Shown: positions 36,686 through 46,698, counted from the stretch's first letter. The stretch is DNA of 64,000 bases from Flexithrix dorotheae DSM 6795 (GCF_000379765.1 NZ_KB903439.1:62001-126000); one strand, 5' to 3'. The notes: generated by a model not told the origin, from the letters alone. Translations and numbers: made by a program.

Positions 36686-38130
36686 CGAACAGAAACCATG
36701 CTACCGGCAGACCAATTTCCAGGAGAGAGATGCTGGGACTTTGTAAAGGAGGATTTGGCTCTCTGGCCTTTGTCAGCCTTTTTGGAGCACTTCCTATTTC
36801 CTGTAGCAAAAAAGCCGAATCCAAATTATTTTCCCAGATTCCTGGTAATATCCCCCATTATGCTCCAAAGGCTAAGAATGTGATTTTTCTGTATATGGAT
36901 GGAGGTGTTTCACAGGTAGATTCCTTCGATCCCAAACCCCGTTTGGAAAAGGAAAATGGTGAAGATCCCAATAAAAAATTCAAAGTGGATGATACCCAAT
37001 TTGGTAATGTGGGTAAAATCCTGAAAAGCCCCTGGAAATTTAAAAACTATGGGGAATGTGGCATGCCGGTAAGTGAATTATTTCCGCATATTGCCACTTG
37101 TGTTGATGACATTGCCCTGGTAAGATCCATGGTTTCTGATTTTCCAGAGCATACCAATGCCAATTATTTCCTCCACACCGGAATCGGTATTCAGGGCAGG
37201 CCAAGTATGGGAGCCTGGGTCACTTATGGTCTGGGCAGTGAAAATGATAATTTACCGGGTTATGTAGTGTTGGATGGCGGGTTAATTCCTCCGGGGGGAG
37301 TGGATAATTTCAATAGTGGTTTTTTACCTGCATCTCATCAGGCTTCCATTTTGAGGGCGGGAAAAGTGCCCCTGGCCAATATCAATCCATTGGAAGAAAC
37401 TCCAGGGTTGCAAAATCAAAAACTGGATTTTATTAAGCAAATCGATAATTCTCTGGTGGGGAAACTTAAAAATCCTGATGCAGTAGAATCCGCCATTTCC
37501 AATTATGAATTGGCTTACAGAATGCAATCTTCCGTTCCGGAATTGACAGATTTCAGGGGAGAAACTAAAGCCACCAAAGATTTATATGGCATGAATTCAG
37601 ATGATCCGCATACCCAAAGTTATGGAGCTCAATGTTTGCTTGCCAGAAGATTGGTGGAAAGAGGTGTCCGCTTTGTGGAATTAACCTGTCCTCAGGTAAA
37701 AGCAGACCGATGGGATCAGCATAGTGATTTAAAGGATGGCCACGAACGGAATGCACATGCTGTAGATCAGCCTATTGCAGGCTTGTTAAAAGACCTGAAA
37801 TCCAGAGGTCTATTTGAAGAAACACTTGTCATCTGGACAGGAGAATTTGGCAGAACGCCATTTGCCCAGGGTACTAATGGCAGAGATCATAATCCATCAG
37901 CAGGGAGCATGTGGATGGCTGGGGCAGGCATTAAAGGCGGAGTTATTTATGGTAAAACAGATGATTACGGTTATAGGGTAATCGAAAACAAGGTGACCGT
38001 GCATGATATCCATGCCACCATGCTTCACCTGCTTGGAGTGAACCATGAAAAATTAAGGTTTCATTTTGGAGGCAGGGACATCAGACTCACTGATGTACAT
38101 GGAAATGTGATCAAAGGAATTTTGAGTTAG
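36682..38130 (+). CDS. DUF1501 protein, Tat-exported (pair A)
   Basis: A 482-residue protein of the DUF1501 family, related to the alkaline-phosphatase/sulfatase fold. A twin-arginine type signal is seen as SRREMLGLCKGG followed by a hydrophobic stretch and PISC. Family blocks are NVIFLYMDGGVSQVDSFDPKP, GRPSMGAWVTYGLGS, ETLVIWTGEFGRTPFAQG, GRDHNP and the C-terminal DVHGNVIKGIL. It overlaps the preceding di-heme gene by 4 bp. In Planctomycetes these two families are almost always neighbours, suggesting a joint function in the periplasm. The reaction is unknown. Confidence 0.9.
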   Translation: MTNRNHATGRPISRREMLGLCKGGFGSLAFVSLFGALPISCSKKAESKLFSQIPGNIPHYAPKAKNVIFLYMDGGVSQVDSFDPKPRLEKENGEDPNKKFKVDDTQFGNVGKILKSPWKFKNYGECGMPVSELFPHIATCVDDIALVRSMVSDFPEHTNANYFLHTGIGIQGRPSMGAWVTYGLGSENDNLPGYVVLDGGLIPPGGVDNFNSGFLPASHQASILRAGKVPLANINPLEETPGLQNQKLDFIKQIDNSLVGKLKNPDAVESAISNYELAYRMQSSVPELTDFRGETKATKDLYGMNSDDPHTQSYGAQCLLARRLVERGVRFVELTCPQVKADRWDQHSDLKDGHERNAHAVDQPIAGLLKDLKSRGLFEETLVIWTGEFGRTPFAQGTNGRDHNPSAGSMWMAGAGIKGGVIYGKTDDYGYRVIENKVTVHDIHATMLHLLGVNHEKLRFHFGGRDIRLTDVHGNVIKGILS

Positions 38131-38334
38131 TGTGTTTATTGAGTTCCTCCAGCCAAGAAATTTTACAGGCTGAGAAAATGACACACGCGTGCCCCAACTT
38201 AGGAAACATATATGCTAAATCTGAATTTTCAGTTGTATTCTACCATTAAATCACACCTTTTCATTAGATTTATACAGATGGTTTAAGCAAACATACTATA
38301 AAACACTATTTGTTTGCATTAATGAGAATACCAT

Positions 38335-39567
38335 ATGAATAAAGCGTCTTTGTTTGTTTACCTTTCTTTGATTTTTATTGGATGTAATACATCCCCAAAA
38401 AAAATAACTGATTCTGAGAATCAAAGGGATTCCTTCTACAATACATTGCAAATGGGAGAATACGGTATTGGTTTTTTTAATACTGTTATATATAACGCTG
38501 ATGTTAGGTTCGACTTTCTCCCTGTAGAAGGTCCTAGTTATTCTCAATATGATTACAAAGGCCCAACACCCCTTTTTCTCCAAATCTGGCATCCTATAGA
38601 ACAAATGAATCTTAAACACATGATGTTCAAAGACTTTCGGAATCGAAACCTGGAATATGAATTACAAAGTGTGTACGAACCATTAATTGCAAAAATGGAT
38701 TCTTTCTTTATCCAATACAACATCATTGAGGATTTCACAGATTATGATTCAATTGACTATAATGGTGTTTCCTATTTTCAAGTACTGGATACCTTAAAGA
38801 CATTTCTGACCAGAAGTCAATTCAAAAAAATTCATGATAAGCTGGAATTTCCGGTTATTGTGTACCACCATGGAGGCCAAGGCTTATCTGATGAGAACTT
38901 CATATTAGCAGAATACTTTGCTTCCAGAGGTTATATAGTTGTCACATCCAACTTTCACTTACCATTCGAAAATAAAGTTTATGGATACGAGGGTATAGAA
39001 TTTGACGATACTACCCTTCCAAAAAGCGTAATACAATTTGCAAAGACCTTAACTACCAATGATCAATTGTTCTTTATTGGGCATAGTGCCGGTGCTCAGG
39101 TAGGCTTCAAATTCCTTCATGAGAACAACTGGGCAAATGCATTCGTGTCACTGGAAACTACACTTGAAGGCAAACCGGTAGATTATTTAAAATCAGAAGA
39201 TGGATGGCCGGAGCTTTTCGATACAATTGATAGGCACAAGTTGGATTACTCGATCCCTATTCTTATGCTAGCAAATACCCAGGAAGATAAGCCATTTCCA
39301 CTTTTCGATGAGTTGTCAAATTCTTCATTGATACAAGTTTCACAAAAAGAACTTTTCGGGCATGAAAGCTACACTGCAGGATATCTTATGAGGTATCTTT
39401 ATAAGGATATGTTTGACCAGCCAGATACATCAGAGTTGAGAACACAGATTATTCAGTATAACAAGCAATTAAACCTTTATGCCGCCTTTTTAGAAAGCGT
39501 TAGGAATAAAAAACCTTTTAATCAAAAGGAGTTTGAGCAAGATTTTATAATTATCAACTTAAATTAA
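38335..39567 (+). CDS. Alpha/beta-hydrolase lipoprotein
   Basis: A 410-residue exported lipoprotein (signal ending LIFIGC, Cys18 or so). The alpha/beta-hydrolase core is visible: FPVIVYHHGGQG (oxyanion-hole strand), YFASRGYIVVTSN, the nucleophile elbow FFIGHSAGAQVGF with Ser near residue 253, a probable acid in ANTQEDKP, and a late His in LFGHESYTAG. It resembles the dienelactone hydrolase or platelet-activating-factor acetylhydrolase type, so ester hydrolysis is the likely activity. It lies between the two di-heme/DUF1501 pairs; a 204-bp gap separates it from pair A. Whether it belongs functionally with them is open. Confidence 0.75.
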   Translation: MNKASLFVYLSLIFIGCNTSPKKITDSENQRDSFYNTLQMGEYGIGFFNTVIYNADVRFDFLPVEGPSYSQYDYKGPTPLFLQIWHPIEQMNLKHMMFKDFRNRNLEYELQSVYEPLIAKMDSFFIQYNIIEDFTDYDSIDYNGVSYFQVLDTLKTFLTRSQFKKIHDKLEFPVIVYHHGGQGLSDENFILAEYFASRGYIVVTSNFHLPFENKVYGYEGIEFDDTTLPKSVIQFAKTLTTNDQLFFIGHSAGAQVGFKFLHENNWANAFVSLETTLEGKPVDYLKSEDGWPELFDTIDRHKLDYSIPILMLANTQEDKPFPLFDELSNSSLIQVSQKELFGHESYTAGYLMRYLYKDMFDQPDTSELRTQIIQYNKQLNLYAAFLESVRNKKPFNQKEFEQDFIIINLN

Positions 39568-39757
39568 TGCAAATCAAGTTTCCCTACCTGACGTACAGGT
39601 CTTGAACTGGGTGGTTCATATCATTAACCCAAAATAAAAAATCAAAAGCCCTCCAAAAAAGCACAGTATAGTAATGATAATTGGTACTCCTTTTCTCACA
39701 GAAAGCAAGGTCTCCTGGGGAAGACCCTGCAAAGACAAAAAAGGGAAATGTAAATGA

Positions 39758-41209
39758 TCACGCCAAAATACCCTTCACCAACTCTCCATGAACATCTGTT
39801 AAGCGATACCTTCTTCCCTGATGTTTGAAGGTCAGTTTTTCGTGGTCAACACCCATCAAATGCATTAGAGTAGCCTGGAAATCATGCACGTGAACGGGGT
39901 CCTTTTTAATATTATAGCTAAAATCATCGGTTTCCCCATAAGAAATTCCCGGCTTCACTCCCCCACCAGCCATCCAGATGGTGAAGCATCTTGGATGATG
40001 ATCCCTCCCATAATTATCCTTGGTGAGTTTTCCCTGAGAATAGTTGGTTCGGCCAAATTCACCTCCCCAGACTACTAAAGTGTCTTCCAGTAATCCTCTC
40101 TGTTTCAAATCCTTAATTAAAGCTGCAGAAGCCTGGTCAGTATCTCTTGCCTGCGAAGTAATTTCCCTAGGCAAATCAGTATGCTGATCCCACCCCAAAT
40201 GGTACAACTGCACAAATTTCACATCTCTTTCTGCCAACCTTCTGGCCAGTAAACAATTGGCTGCGTAAGTCCCCGGTTTTCTGGAATCCGGACCATACAT
40301 TTCAAATGTACTTTCCGGTTCATCCGACAAATCAAGTGCCTCCGGAACTGAAGTTTGCATTCGATATGCCATTTCATATTGTGCGATCCGGGATTCAATC
40401 TCCGGATCCCCAAAATCCTTCATTCGGAAATGGTTCAGTTCTTCCAATTTGTCTAAAGCTACTCTTCTGGCTTTACTGTCAATTCCATTAGGATTATTCA
40501 GGTACAAAACAGGTTCATTTCCCGATCGGAATTGTACTCCCTGATGCAATGAAGCTAAAAAACCATTTCCCCACAATCGGGAATAAATAGGCTGAGGCCT
40601 TTGCGCTCCTCTGGAAAGCAGTACAATAAAAGTAGGTAAATTCTGATTAGAACTACCCAAACCATAACTCATCCAGGAACCCATACTCGGCCTTCCGGGT
40701 TGCTGAGAACCTGTCTGAAAAAAGGTAATGGCCGGATCGTGATTGATGGCTTCCGTGTGCATGGTTTTAATGAAACACAAATCATCCACCACCTGACTGG
40801 TATAGGGCATTAGGTTACTTACCCATGCCCCACTTTGTCCGTATTGTTTGAAATCGAAAAGAGAAGAAGCCAATGGCAAAGAACTCTGACCAGAAGTCAT
40901 TCCCGTCAGCCTTTGTCCCATTCGAACAGATGCGGGTAATTCTTCTCCATGCATCTTGCCCAACATGGGTTTATAATCGAATAATTCAATTTGTGATGGT
41001 CCTCCACTTTGGAATAAATAAATAATCCGTTTGGCTTTAGAAAGCACATGGGTATTGTCCAGGATTCCTGACAAAGGATTCTCTACAATTTTCTTTTCAT
41101 TGCTACAACCCAGCAGGCTTCCCATAGCCATCCCCCCAAGGCCAAGGCTAAGCTTGCTTAAAAAATGTCTTCGATTAAGTTGATTCAAATGTTCCTGAAT
41201 AGGATCCAT
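39758..41209 (-). CDS. DUF1501 protein, Tat-exported lipoprotein (pair B)
   Basis: A 483-residue DUF1501 protein. The N-terminus NRRHFLSKLSLGLGG is a twin-arginine signal, and it ends in SLLGC, so the mature protein may be a Tat-exported lipoprotein. Blocks match pair A: RIIYLFQSGGPSQIELFDYKP, GRPSMGSWMSYGLGS, DTLVVWGGEFGRTNYSQG, YGRDHHP and DVHGELVKGIL. It starts 40 bp after the di-heme gene on the same strand. It is clearly a paralogue of the pair A protein, but it differs throughout, which argues against a recent duplication. Confidence 0.9.
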   Translation of the reverse strand: MDPIQEHLNQLNRRHFLSKLSLGLGGMAMGSLLGCSNEKKIVENPLSGILDNTHVLSKAKRIIYLFQSGGPSQIELFDYKPMLGKMHGEELPASVRMGQRLTGMTSGQSSLPLASSLFDFKQYGQSGAWVSNLMPYTSQVVDDLCFIKTMHTEAINHDPAITFFQTGSQQPGRPSMGSWMSYGLGSSNQNLPTFIVLLSRGAQRPQPIYSRLWGNGFLASLHQGVQFRSGNEPVLYLNNPNGIDSKARRVALDKLEELNHFRMKDFGDPEIESRIAQYEMAYRMQTSVPEALDLSDEPESTFEMYGPDSRKPGTYAANCLLARRLAERDVKFVQLYHLGWDQHTDLPREITSQARDTDQASAALIKDLKQRGLLEDTLVVWGGEFGRTNYSQGKLTKDNYGRDHHPRCFTIWMAGGGVKPGISYGETDDFSYNIKKDPVHVHDFQATLMHLMGVDHEKLTFKHQGRRYRLTDVHGELVKGILA

Positions 41210-41249
41210 AGTTCTTTTATTTTAATATTTTGAATATCGTAAGTTTAAA

Positions 41250-44200
41250 TTAACCCCTGTATTTCGCTTCATCCAGGTTAATCATGGCATTGGCTACTAC
41301 AGTAAAAGCCGCAACCATTTTATTATCCAGTTTTTCATCATTTGCGGAAGCTCCTACTGTAATTAAGGCTTCTGCCTGCTTTTGGGCCTGGTCAAACCTT
41401 TTGATTTCTTCTTCATATAATCCCTTTAAAATTTCCAGTTCCTTATCCTGGGGAAAGCGGGAAGTGAGTAAACGGAAACCAAAAGTCAACTGTTCCTCCA
41501 AAGAAGTCCCTCCTTCCGTGATTATTCGCTGAGCCAGATGTCGGGATGCTTCTACATACTGAGGATCATTTAGCAATACCAGAGATTGCAAAGGTGTACT
41601 GGTGGCCTGTCTTTTTACCGTACATACCGCCCGCTCCGGGGCATCGAACGTGATCAGTGATGGTGGGGGAATTGTCCTTTTCCAATAAGTGTATAGACTT
41701 CTCCTGTAAAGTTCTGTTCCTCTGCCTTCTCGGTATTTATTTTCCCCAATCTGGTTGGCCATAGCTTTCCATATTCCAGCAGGCTGATAGGGTTTTACCC
41801 ATTTTCCTCCAATCTTATTTTCCAATAAACCACTCACTGCCAATACATTATCCCTCACCATTTCAGCTGATAACTTCTGAAGAGGTCCTCTTGCCAGGTA
41901 TTTGTTTTCCGAATCCTTTGCATACTTTTTCTTCTCAATTTTAGAAGATTGCTGATAGGTAGCCGACATGACCATTTTCTTTTGAATGGCTTTCATATCC
42001 CAGTTATTCTCCCGAAAATCTACAGCCAGCCAGTCCAGTAATTCCGGATGGGAAGGCAGATCACCCTGATTACCAAAATCTTCTGGAGTTTTCACCAAAC
42101 CTCTTCCAAAATAATTAGCCCATAACCTATTCACCATCACTCTGGCCGTTAAGGGATTTTTCTCATCAAAAAGCCAGTTAGATAGCCCCATTCTGTTTTT
42201 CGGAAATTCCTCTGGATAGGGTAAAATGGTCACCGGAGTAGCCCCCTCCACTTTTTCTGTGGGAGCATCATATACCCCACGAGCCAGTAAAAATGTAGGT
42301 TTAGGTTCCTCATTTTCCTCCATCACCATCACATAGGGAATAGTCACATCCTGATACCGGAAATGATCGAGTTTTTTGGCTTTTTCCAAATAATCCTCAT
42401 CAAAATTATTCAGGTAGAACTGATAAACATCTTTCTTTAGTTGCTCATCTGTAAGTTTATTGGCCAGATATTGATCAATAGAAAAACCAGCAACTTGTTT
42501 TACCTCCAATGGAGAAAGTTCCCGATTGTAAATACGTACCTCATCAATTAACCCTCCTTCAAAACCCATCAATTCTCCTGTTTTTCTGGCTCGATGATTC
42601 CAGTTCCCTACCAGGAAGGTATTGCCATTCAGAATGGAATGTCTGTCCAGATCATCCTGAATAACCTCTAATTTTTGTTTTTCTCCATTTATAAAAACAT
42701 TTACACCATGGGCTTTGGATGAACCATCATAAGTCACAAATACATGTGCCCATTCTCCTTTTTTAATGGTATTTTTTGTCATCACTTCCAAACCATGTTT
42801 GGGATATCGGGGCTGGTTATATGGACTATTGAGTAATCTGACCTGAATTTTATTTTGTGGGGTTAAGGCCACATGATAGCCTTCTCTTTTTATCTCTCCA
42901 TTCTTTCTGGCAAAAAGCCCAGCATTTTTCTCATGTACTCCTGAATGTTTGATCCACCCACCGAAAGAAAATCGATCACAATGATCGAAATCGGCAATAT
43001 CTCCAAGTGTTGCATAATTATCTCCATCAAAGGAAAGGGCTTTTCCATTTTTTCCCTCCACCATTTGCGGTTCAGGAATTTTAGCAGGCAAACCCAGGTT
43101 AACCCTAACCGGAATTTCCGGATTTACATTGTTTTTGTAACTCTCGGCTTCCCTGTTATCAAAGTCAACTTTGGCAATTAAACCTTTAGGAAGATTTTCC
43201 TCAATCACTTTTTTCGAAAACTGATTGTCAAGCCATTTTTCAAACTCAGGAGAAAAACTGGTTTCTTTTTCATTCGATTCTTCTTCCAAAGTTTTTATTT
43301 GGGCATTCACATAAGCAATGGTTTTTTCCAGCTCCTCATCCTGTAGCAACACAGCTGGCTCTGGAGCCAGATTATGATAATCTACTTTTCCCCGTTCTGG
43401 AATATTGTTGAAAAAGTCCATTAATTGGAAATATTCTTTCTGGTAAAGGGGATCGTATTTGTGATCGTGGCAACGGGCACATTCCATTGTCACCCCCATA
43501 AAAGCAGTAGAAAAAGTATTCACCCGATCAGCTGCATATTCCGTTAAATATTCCTCTTCAATGATTCCTCCTTCCTGTGTGATGGCATGGTTTCTATTAA
43601 AACCTGTGGCAATAATTTCTTCAAAAGTGGGATTGGGTAATAAATCACCAGCTAACTGCTGAGTGACAAAATTATCATACGTAAGGTTGCTGTTGAATGC
43701 CTTTATCACCCAGTCTCTCCATGGCCACATGGTTCTGGGCCGATCATCCTGATAGCCATGAGAATCTGCATATCTTGCCACATCCAGCCAAATAGAAGCC
43801 ATTTTTTCACCATAGGCAGGGGAAGCAAATAATCTGTCAACTACTTTTTCAAATGCATCGGGGCTTTCATCTTTCAGGAAATCGTCAATTTCTTCTAAGG
43901 TTGGGGGAAGGCCTGTAATATCGAAGCTTGCTCTTCGAATTAATTGTGCTTTGGTAGCTTTTTCGGCAGGCTTCAATTTATTCTCCTGCATTTTGGACAA
44001 TACAAAATTATCAATTGGGTTTTGGAGCCAGTCTTCATCTCCAACTTTTGGTGGTTCTACTTGTTTAGGAGGATTATAAGCCCAGTGCTTTTCCCATTTG
44101 GCGCCATCCTTTATCCATTTGGTAATGACCTCTTTTTCGTAGGCTGTCAGGGTCAGGTTAGATTCTGGCGGGGGCATGACCAACTCCGGATCATCAGTAA

Positions 44201-44501
44201 TTATCCGGTGGTAAACTGCACTTTTATCCAAATCACCGGCAATAATTGCAAAACCTTCATTTTCTTCTAAGGCTGCAAAAGCGCCTTTTTCTGTATCCAA
44301 TCTCAACCCTGCTTTTCGGCTATTGTTATCCGGCCCGTGGCAGGCAAAGCATTTATCTGAAAGAATGGGTTTAACATGAAAATTAAAACTTACCTTTTTG
44401 GGGACTTCTTTATTAGCCTCCTTTTCTTTGTTTTCATCTCCACAATATGTAAATATCATTAGGCTTAGAAAGCCTATAAAAATGGTTATTCTGCTCTTCA
44501 T
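41250..44501 (-). CDS. Di-heme PSCyt1/DUF1549/LamG/DUF1553 protein (pair B)
   Basis: A 1083-residue lipoprotein (signal ending IFTYC, Cys20). PSCyt1 carries heme motif CFACH (Cys51, Cys54, His55). DUF1549 has IRRASFDITGLPPTL, KMASIWLDVARYADSHGYQDD and the second heme motif CARCH (from Cys341) in CHDHKYDPLY. A LamG/concanavalin-like domain is inserted at about 440-650 (GKALSFDGDNYATLG, FSFGGWIKHSG, GLIDEVRIYNRELS). DUF1553 has NPLTARVMVNRLWANYFGRG, PSHPELLDWLA and YRRSLYTYWKRTIPPP. The LamG insertion, absent from pair A, suggests contact with a carbohydrate. It is followed by its DUF1501 partner. The reaction is unknown. Confidence 0.9.
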   Translation of the reverse strand: MKSRITIFIGFLSLMIFTYCGDENKEKEANKEVPKKVSFNFHVKPILSDKCFACHGPDNNSRKAGLRLDTEKGAFAALEENEGFAIIAGDLDKSAVYHRIITDDPELVMPPPESNLTLTAYEKEVITKWIKDGAKWEKHWAYNPPKQVEPPKVGDEDWLQNPIDNFVLSKMQENKLKPAEKATKAQLIRRASFDITGLPPTLEEIDDFLKDESPDAFEKVVDRLFASPAYGEKMASIWLDVARYADSHGYQDDRPRTMWPWRDWVIKAFNSNLTYDNFVTQQLAGDLLPNPTFEEIIATGFNRNHAITQEGGIIEEEYLTEYAADRVNTFSTAFMGVTMECARCHDHKYDPLYQKEYFQLMDFFNNIPERGKVDYHNLAPEPAVLLQDEELEKTIAYVNAQIKTLEEESNEKETSFSPEFEKWLDNQFSKKVIEENLPKGLIAKVDFDNREAESYKNNVNPEIPVRVNLGLPAKIPEPQMVEGKNGKALSFDGDNYATLGDIADFDHCDRFSFGGWIKHSGVHEKNAGLFARKNGEIKREGYHVALTPQNKIQVRLLNSPYNQPRYPKHGLEVMTKNTIKKGEWAHVFVTYDGSSKAHGVNVFINGEKQKLEVIQDDLDRHSILNGNTFLVGNWNHRARKTGELMGFEGGLIDEVRIYNRELSPLEVKQVAGFSIDQYLANKLTDEQLKKDVYQFYLNNFDEDYLEKAKKLDHFRYQDVTIPYVMVMEENEEPKPTFLLARGVYDAPTEKVEGATPVTILPYPEEFPKNRMGLSNWLFDEKNPLTARVMVNRLWANYFGRGLVKTPEDFGNQGDLPSHPELLDWLAVDFRENNWDMKAIQKKMVMSATYQQSSKIEKKKYAKDSENKYLARGPLQKLSAEMVRDNVLAVSGLLENKIGGKWVKPYQPAGIWKAMANQIGENKYREGRGTELYRRSLYTYWKRTIPPPSLITFDAPERAVCTVKRQATSTPLQSLVLLNDPQYVEASRHLAQRIITEGGTSLEEQLTFGFRLLTSRFPQDKELEILKGLYEEEIKRFDQAQKQAEALITVGASANDEKLDNKMVAAFTVVANAMINLDEAKYRG

Positions 44502-44787
44502 GTGTGTTTATTTCATATAATAGTGTTTGGACAAAATTAAATCTATTCAATTGTGCCATAACTGTTTGATAATGAAATGATATTTCTCAATAAAAATTAG
44601 TACTGGTTCTGATTAAATTTTTGGTAATGATAAATTTAAGCATAATTATCATTTAATTGCTGAACTCAACTCATGAAATTATCTGAATCAGGATTCCAAC
44701 TTTCCAAATATCTGATTTTTTCAAATTTCCTGTGCTTCATATGATTTAATTCCTCATTCCAATCCATTATTTACAGAATTTTAATTT

Positions 44788-44886
44788 AAGCACCAGTGCT
44801 CCACTCCGGGTACTATCAATTCCAAGAAATAGTAATCTCTCTATCAGTTTTTTAGGGCAAAATAGTACACGATTAATTTTGAATTA
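44788..44886 (+). repeat. Inverted repeat copy A flanking the sulfatase-DUF2236 segment
   Basis: About 100 bp that recurs in inverse orientation at 49106-49210. Matching blocks in the same order are AAGCACCAGTGCTCCAC (17 of 17), GTAATCTCTCTATCAGT (17 of 17), TACACGA and TAATTTTGAATTA (13 of 13), with diverged spacers of nearly equal length. The outer end carries a small AGCAC-CA-GTGCT palindrome. Confidence 0.8.
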
Positions 44887-45020
44887 ATACTTAAACTGGT
44901 AAATCCACCTATATCTAAAATGACGAATTTGTTTGCTATTTTTTTATTAACCTCTTCTAAAAACCATAAGATAATCCGCAAGCTAAACAACCCTGGTTAA
45001 TAATCAAACTCAACGTTTCA

Positions 45021-45044
45021 CCTCTCCAGAAAAGGCCGGAGAGG
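45021..45044 (-). terminator. Hairpin after the canonical sulfatase gene
   Basis: Arms CCTCTCC and GGAGAGG around a 10-nt loop, 28 bp after the sulfatase stop on the minus strand. There is no U tract, so the terminator assignment is tentative. Confidence 0.4.
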
Positions 45045-45071
45045 CTGCGCAATACCGTCTGCTACACTTAA

Positions 45072-46484
45072 TTATTGTACCGTTTCAAATTCAAAAGGAA
45101 AAAACCCGGAGAGGATATGTTGTTCATCCATAATTGTCATCAACTCTGCTACTTTTTCAGGGTTTTTTTGAGCCAGGTTCCTTTCTTCAGCAGGGTCTTC
45201 CCTTACATTATACAATTCAAGATCCGTATGAAAACCTTTTTTATGTACATCCAACCTTACCACCTTCCAATCTCCTTTCCTAAGTGCCTGCTTTCCTTCC
45301 TGTTCCAAAAACTCCCAATAAAGCGGCCTTTCCTTTAATTCCTTCTGATTTTCTCCAAGAAGAGTGGGCAAAACACTAATGCCATCCCTATCATTTTTTT
45401 GGTCAATGCCAGCAATTTCCAATAAGGTGGGAAAAACATCAGCGAAATACCAGCTATTTACCGAATCCAGGCTATTTGGAGAAATTTTATTTGGCCATTT
45501 CACAATCATGGGAGTACGTATGCCCCCTTCATACACATCTCTTTTTCTTCCCCTTAAATCTCCTGAACTGTCAAACCTTCCCTCCCATCTTCTTGCAGCT
45601 CCATTATCTGAGCAGAAAAATATGACAGTATTTTCTTCGATTTTTAATTCTTTCAATAATGCAAACAATTTTCCTAAATCAGAATCCATCCGGGTAATCA
45701 TGGCTGCATGGGTCTTTTCATCCTCGGTCCAGGGCTTGTCATCGTATGGCACTTTAGATGGAATTTCATACAAATCGTGGGGAATAGTAAGAGGCAGGTA
45801 AAGAAAAAAGGGGTTATCCTTATTAGTTTTTACAAATTCATAGGTTTTCTCCATAAACAAGTCGTGGGAATAAACTTCATACGCTCCACCTTCATTTTCC
45901 GGAATTGGATACTTTTCCTTATTGTGCCACAAAAATTCAGGGTAGTAATGATGTGCCCTTCTTTGGTTCAAATATCCAAACCATTCATCAAAACCATGAT
46001 CATTGGGTTCCCCTGTAGTATTAGGTTCACCCAAACCCCATTTCCCAATTATGCCTGTGGTATAGCCATTCTTCTGCAACATGGAGGCAATGGTAATATC
46101 ACTGGCTTTTAGTGGAATTCTTCCCGGTTTTCCCCCAAGTCCTACAACTCCTCCTTTTCCGTTATTTCCCCTTACGGTTGTATGCCCCGTATGAAAGCCC
46201 GTCATCAATACACTTCTGGAAGGTGCACAAACCGGTGATCCTGCATAGCAATTGGTAAATCTAAGTCCTTCCTTTGCCATTTGATCAAGATTTGGTGTCT
46301 GGATAATCTTCTGACCATAAACACCAAGATCACCAAATCCCAGGTCATCAGCCATAATGAAAATAATATTTGGTGAAGGTGGTGGTACAGCTTCTCCTGC
46401 ATTCTGACTAGAATCCTTTAAATTATTACAAGAATAAATTATAAATAAAGTGGTGTAAACTAAGGTAAGATGGATGATTTTCAT
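45072..46484 (-). CDS. Arylsulfatase lipoprotein, canonical formylglycine motif
   Basis: An S1-type sulfatase of about 470 residues. The start is the ATG at 46482-46484 (MKIIHLTLVY); the in-frame codon two positions upstream is TTG. A lipoprotein signal ends IIYSC (Cys19). The metal site begins IIFIMADDLGFGDLG, and the active-site block is SPVCAPSRSVLMTG with Cys86 in a complete C-x-P-S-R. Further blocks are GIIGKWGLG, HDLYEIP, FFCSDNGA, GGIRTPMIVKWP and YFADVFPTLLEIAG. It resembles N-acetylgalactosamine-6-sulfatase-like and related exo-sulfatases. With the PL8 lyase in the window it could desulfate unsaturated oligosaccharides. It needs a formylglycine-generating enzyme encoded elsewhere. 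Confidence 0.93.
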   Translation of the reverse strand: MKIIHLTLVYTTLFIIYSCNNLKDSSQNAGEAVPPPSPNIIFIMADDLGFGDLGVYGQKIIQTPNLDQMAKEGLRFTNCYAGSPVCAPSRSVLMTGFHTGHTTVRGNNGKGGVVGLGGKPGRIPLKASDITIASMLQKNGYTTGIIGKWGLGEPNTTGEPNDHGFDEWFGYLNQRRAHHYYPEFLWHNKEKYPIPENEGGAYEVYSHDLFMEKTYEFVKTNKDNPFFLYLPLTIPHDLYEIPSKVPYDDKPWTEDEKTHAAMITRMDSDLGKLFALLKELKIEENTVIFFCSDNGAARRWEGRFDSSGDLRGRKRDVYEGGIRTPMIVKWPNKISPNSLDSVNSWYFADVFPTLLEIAGIDQKNDRDGISVLPTLLGENQKELKERPLYWEFLEQEGKQALRKGDWKVVRLDVHKKGFHTDLELYNVREDPAEERNLAQKNPEKVAELMTIMDEQHILSGFFPFEFETVQ

Positions 46485-46698
46485 TTTCAATATTTTTCAA
46501 TTTAGTAAGTTAAATGGTTATTCTGTAGTTTTTTTTTGACCATACCCTAAAGTTAATACAAAGCTTATTGGCATCAGGACTTTTAGTCCCTTCTACAAAA
46601 TTTATTTTCATTCATGGAACATAACCACCTGATTATTCAGGACATTCACAATACTAAAAGAAAAAAATAGGATAAATAAATGGGAAAGAATAATTTTT

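Larger units (their letters stand above)
44502..45071. other. Intergenic stretch holding repeat A
   Basis: 570 bp without a convincing gene. It holds the promoter side of the pair B di-heme gene, repeat A (44788-44886), and a hairpin CCTCTCC/GGAGAGG at 45021-45044 after the sulfatase stop. A 26-codon plus-strand ORF (44920-45000, MTNLFAIFLL) follows the repeat; I would not call it a gene. Confidence 0.45.

Noticed and set aside
39586-39600. ACCTG-ACGTA-CAGGT dyad between convergent genes
   Set aside because: The five-base arms are too short to argue for a functional site.
44920-45000. 26-codon ORF after repeat A (MTNLFAIFLL...)
   Set aside because: It looks signal-like but is very short, with no partner and no counterpart at repeat B.
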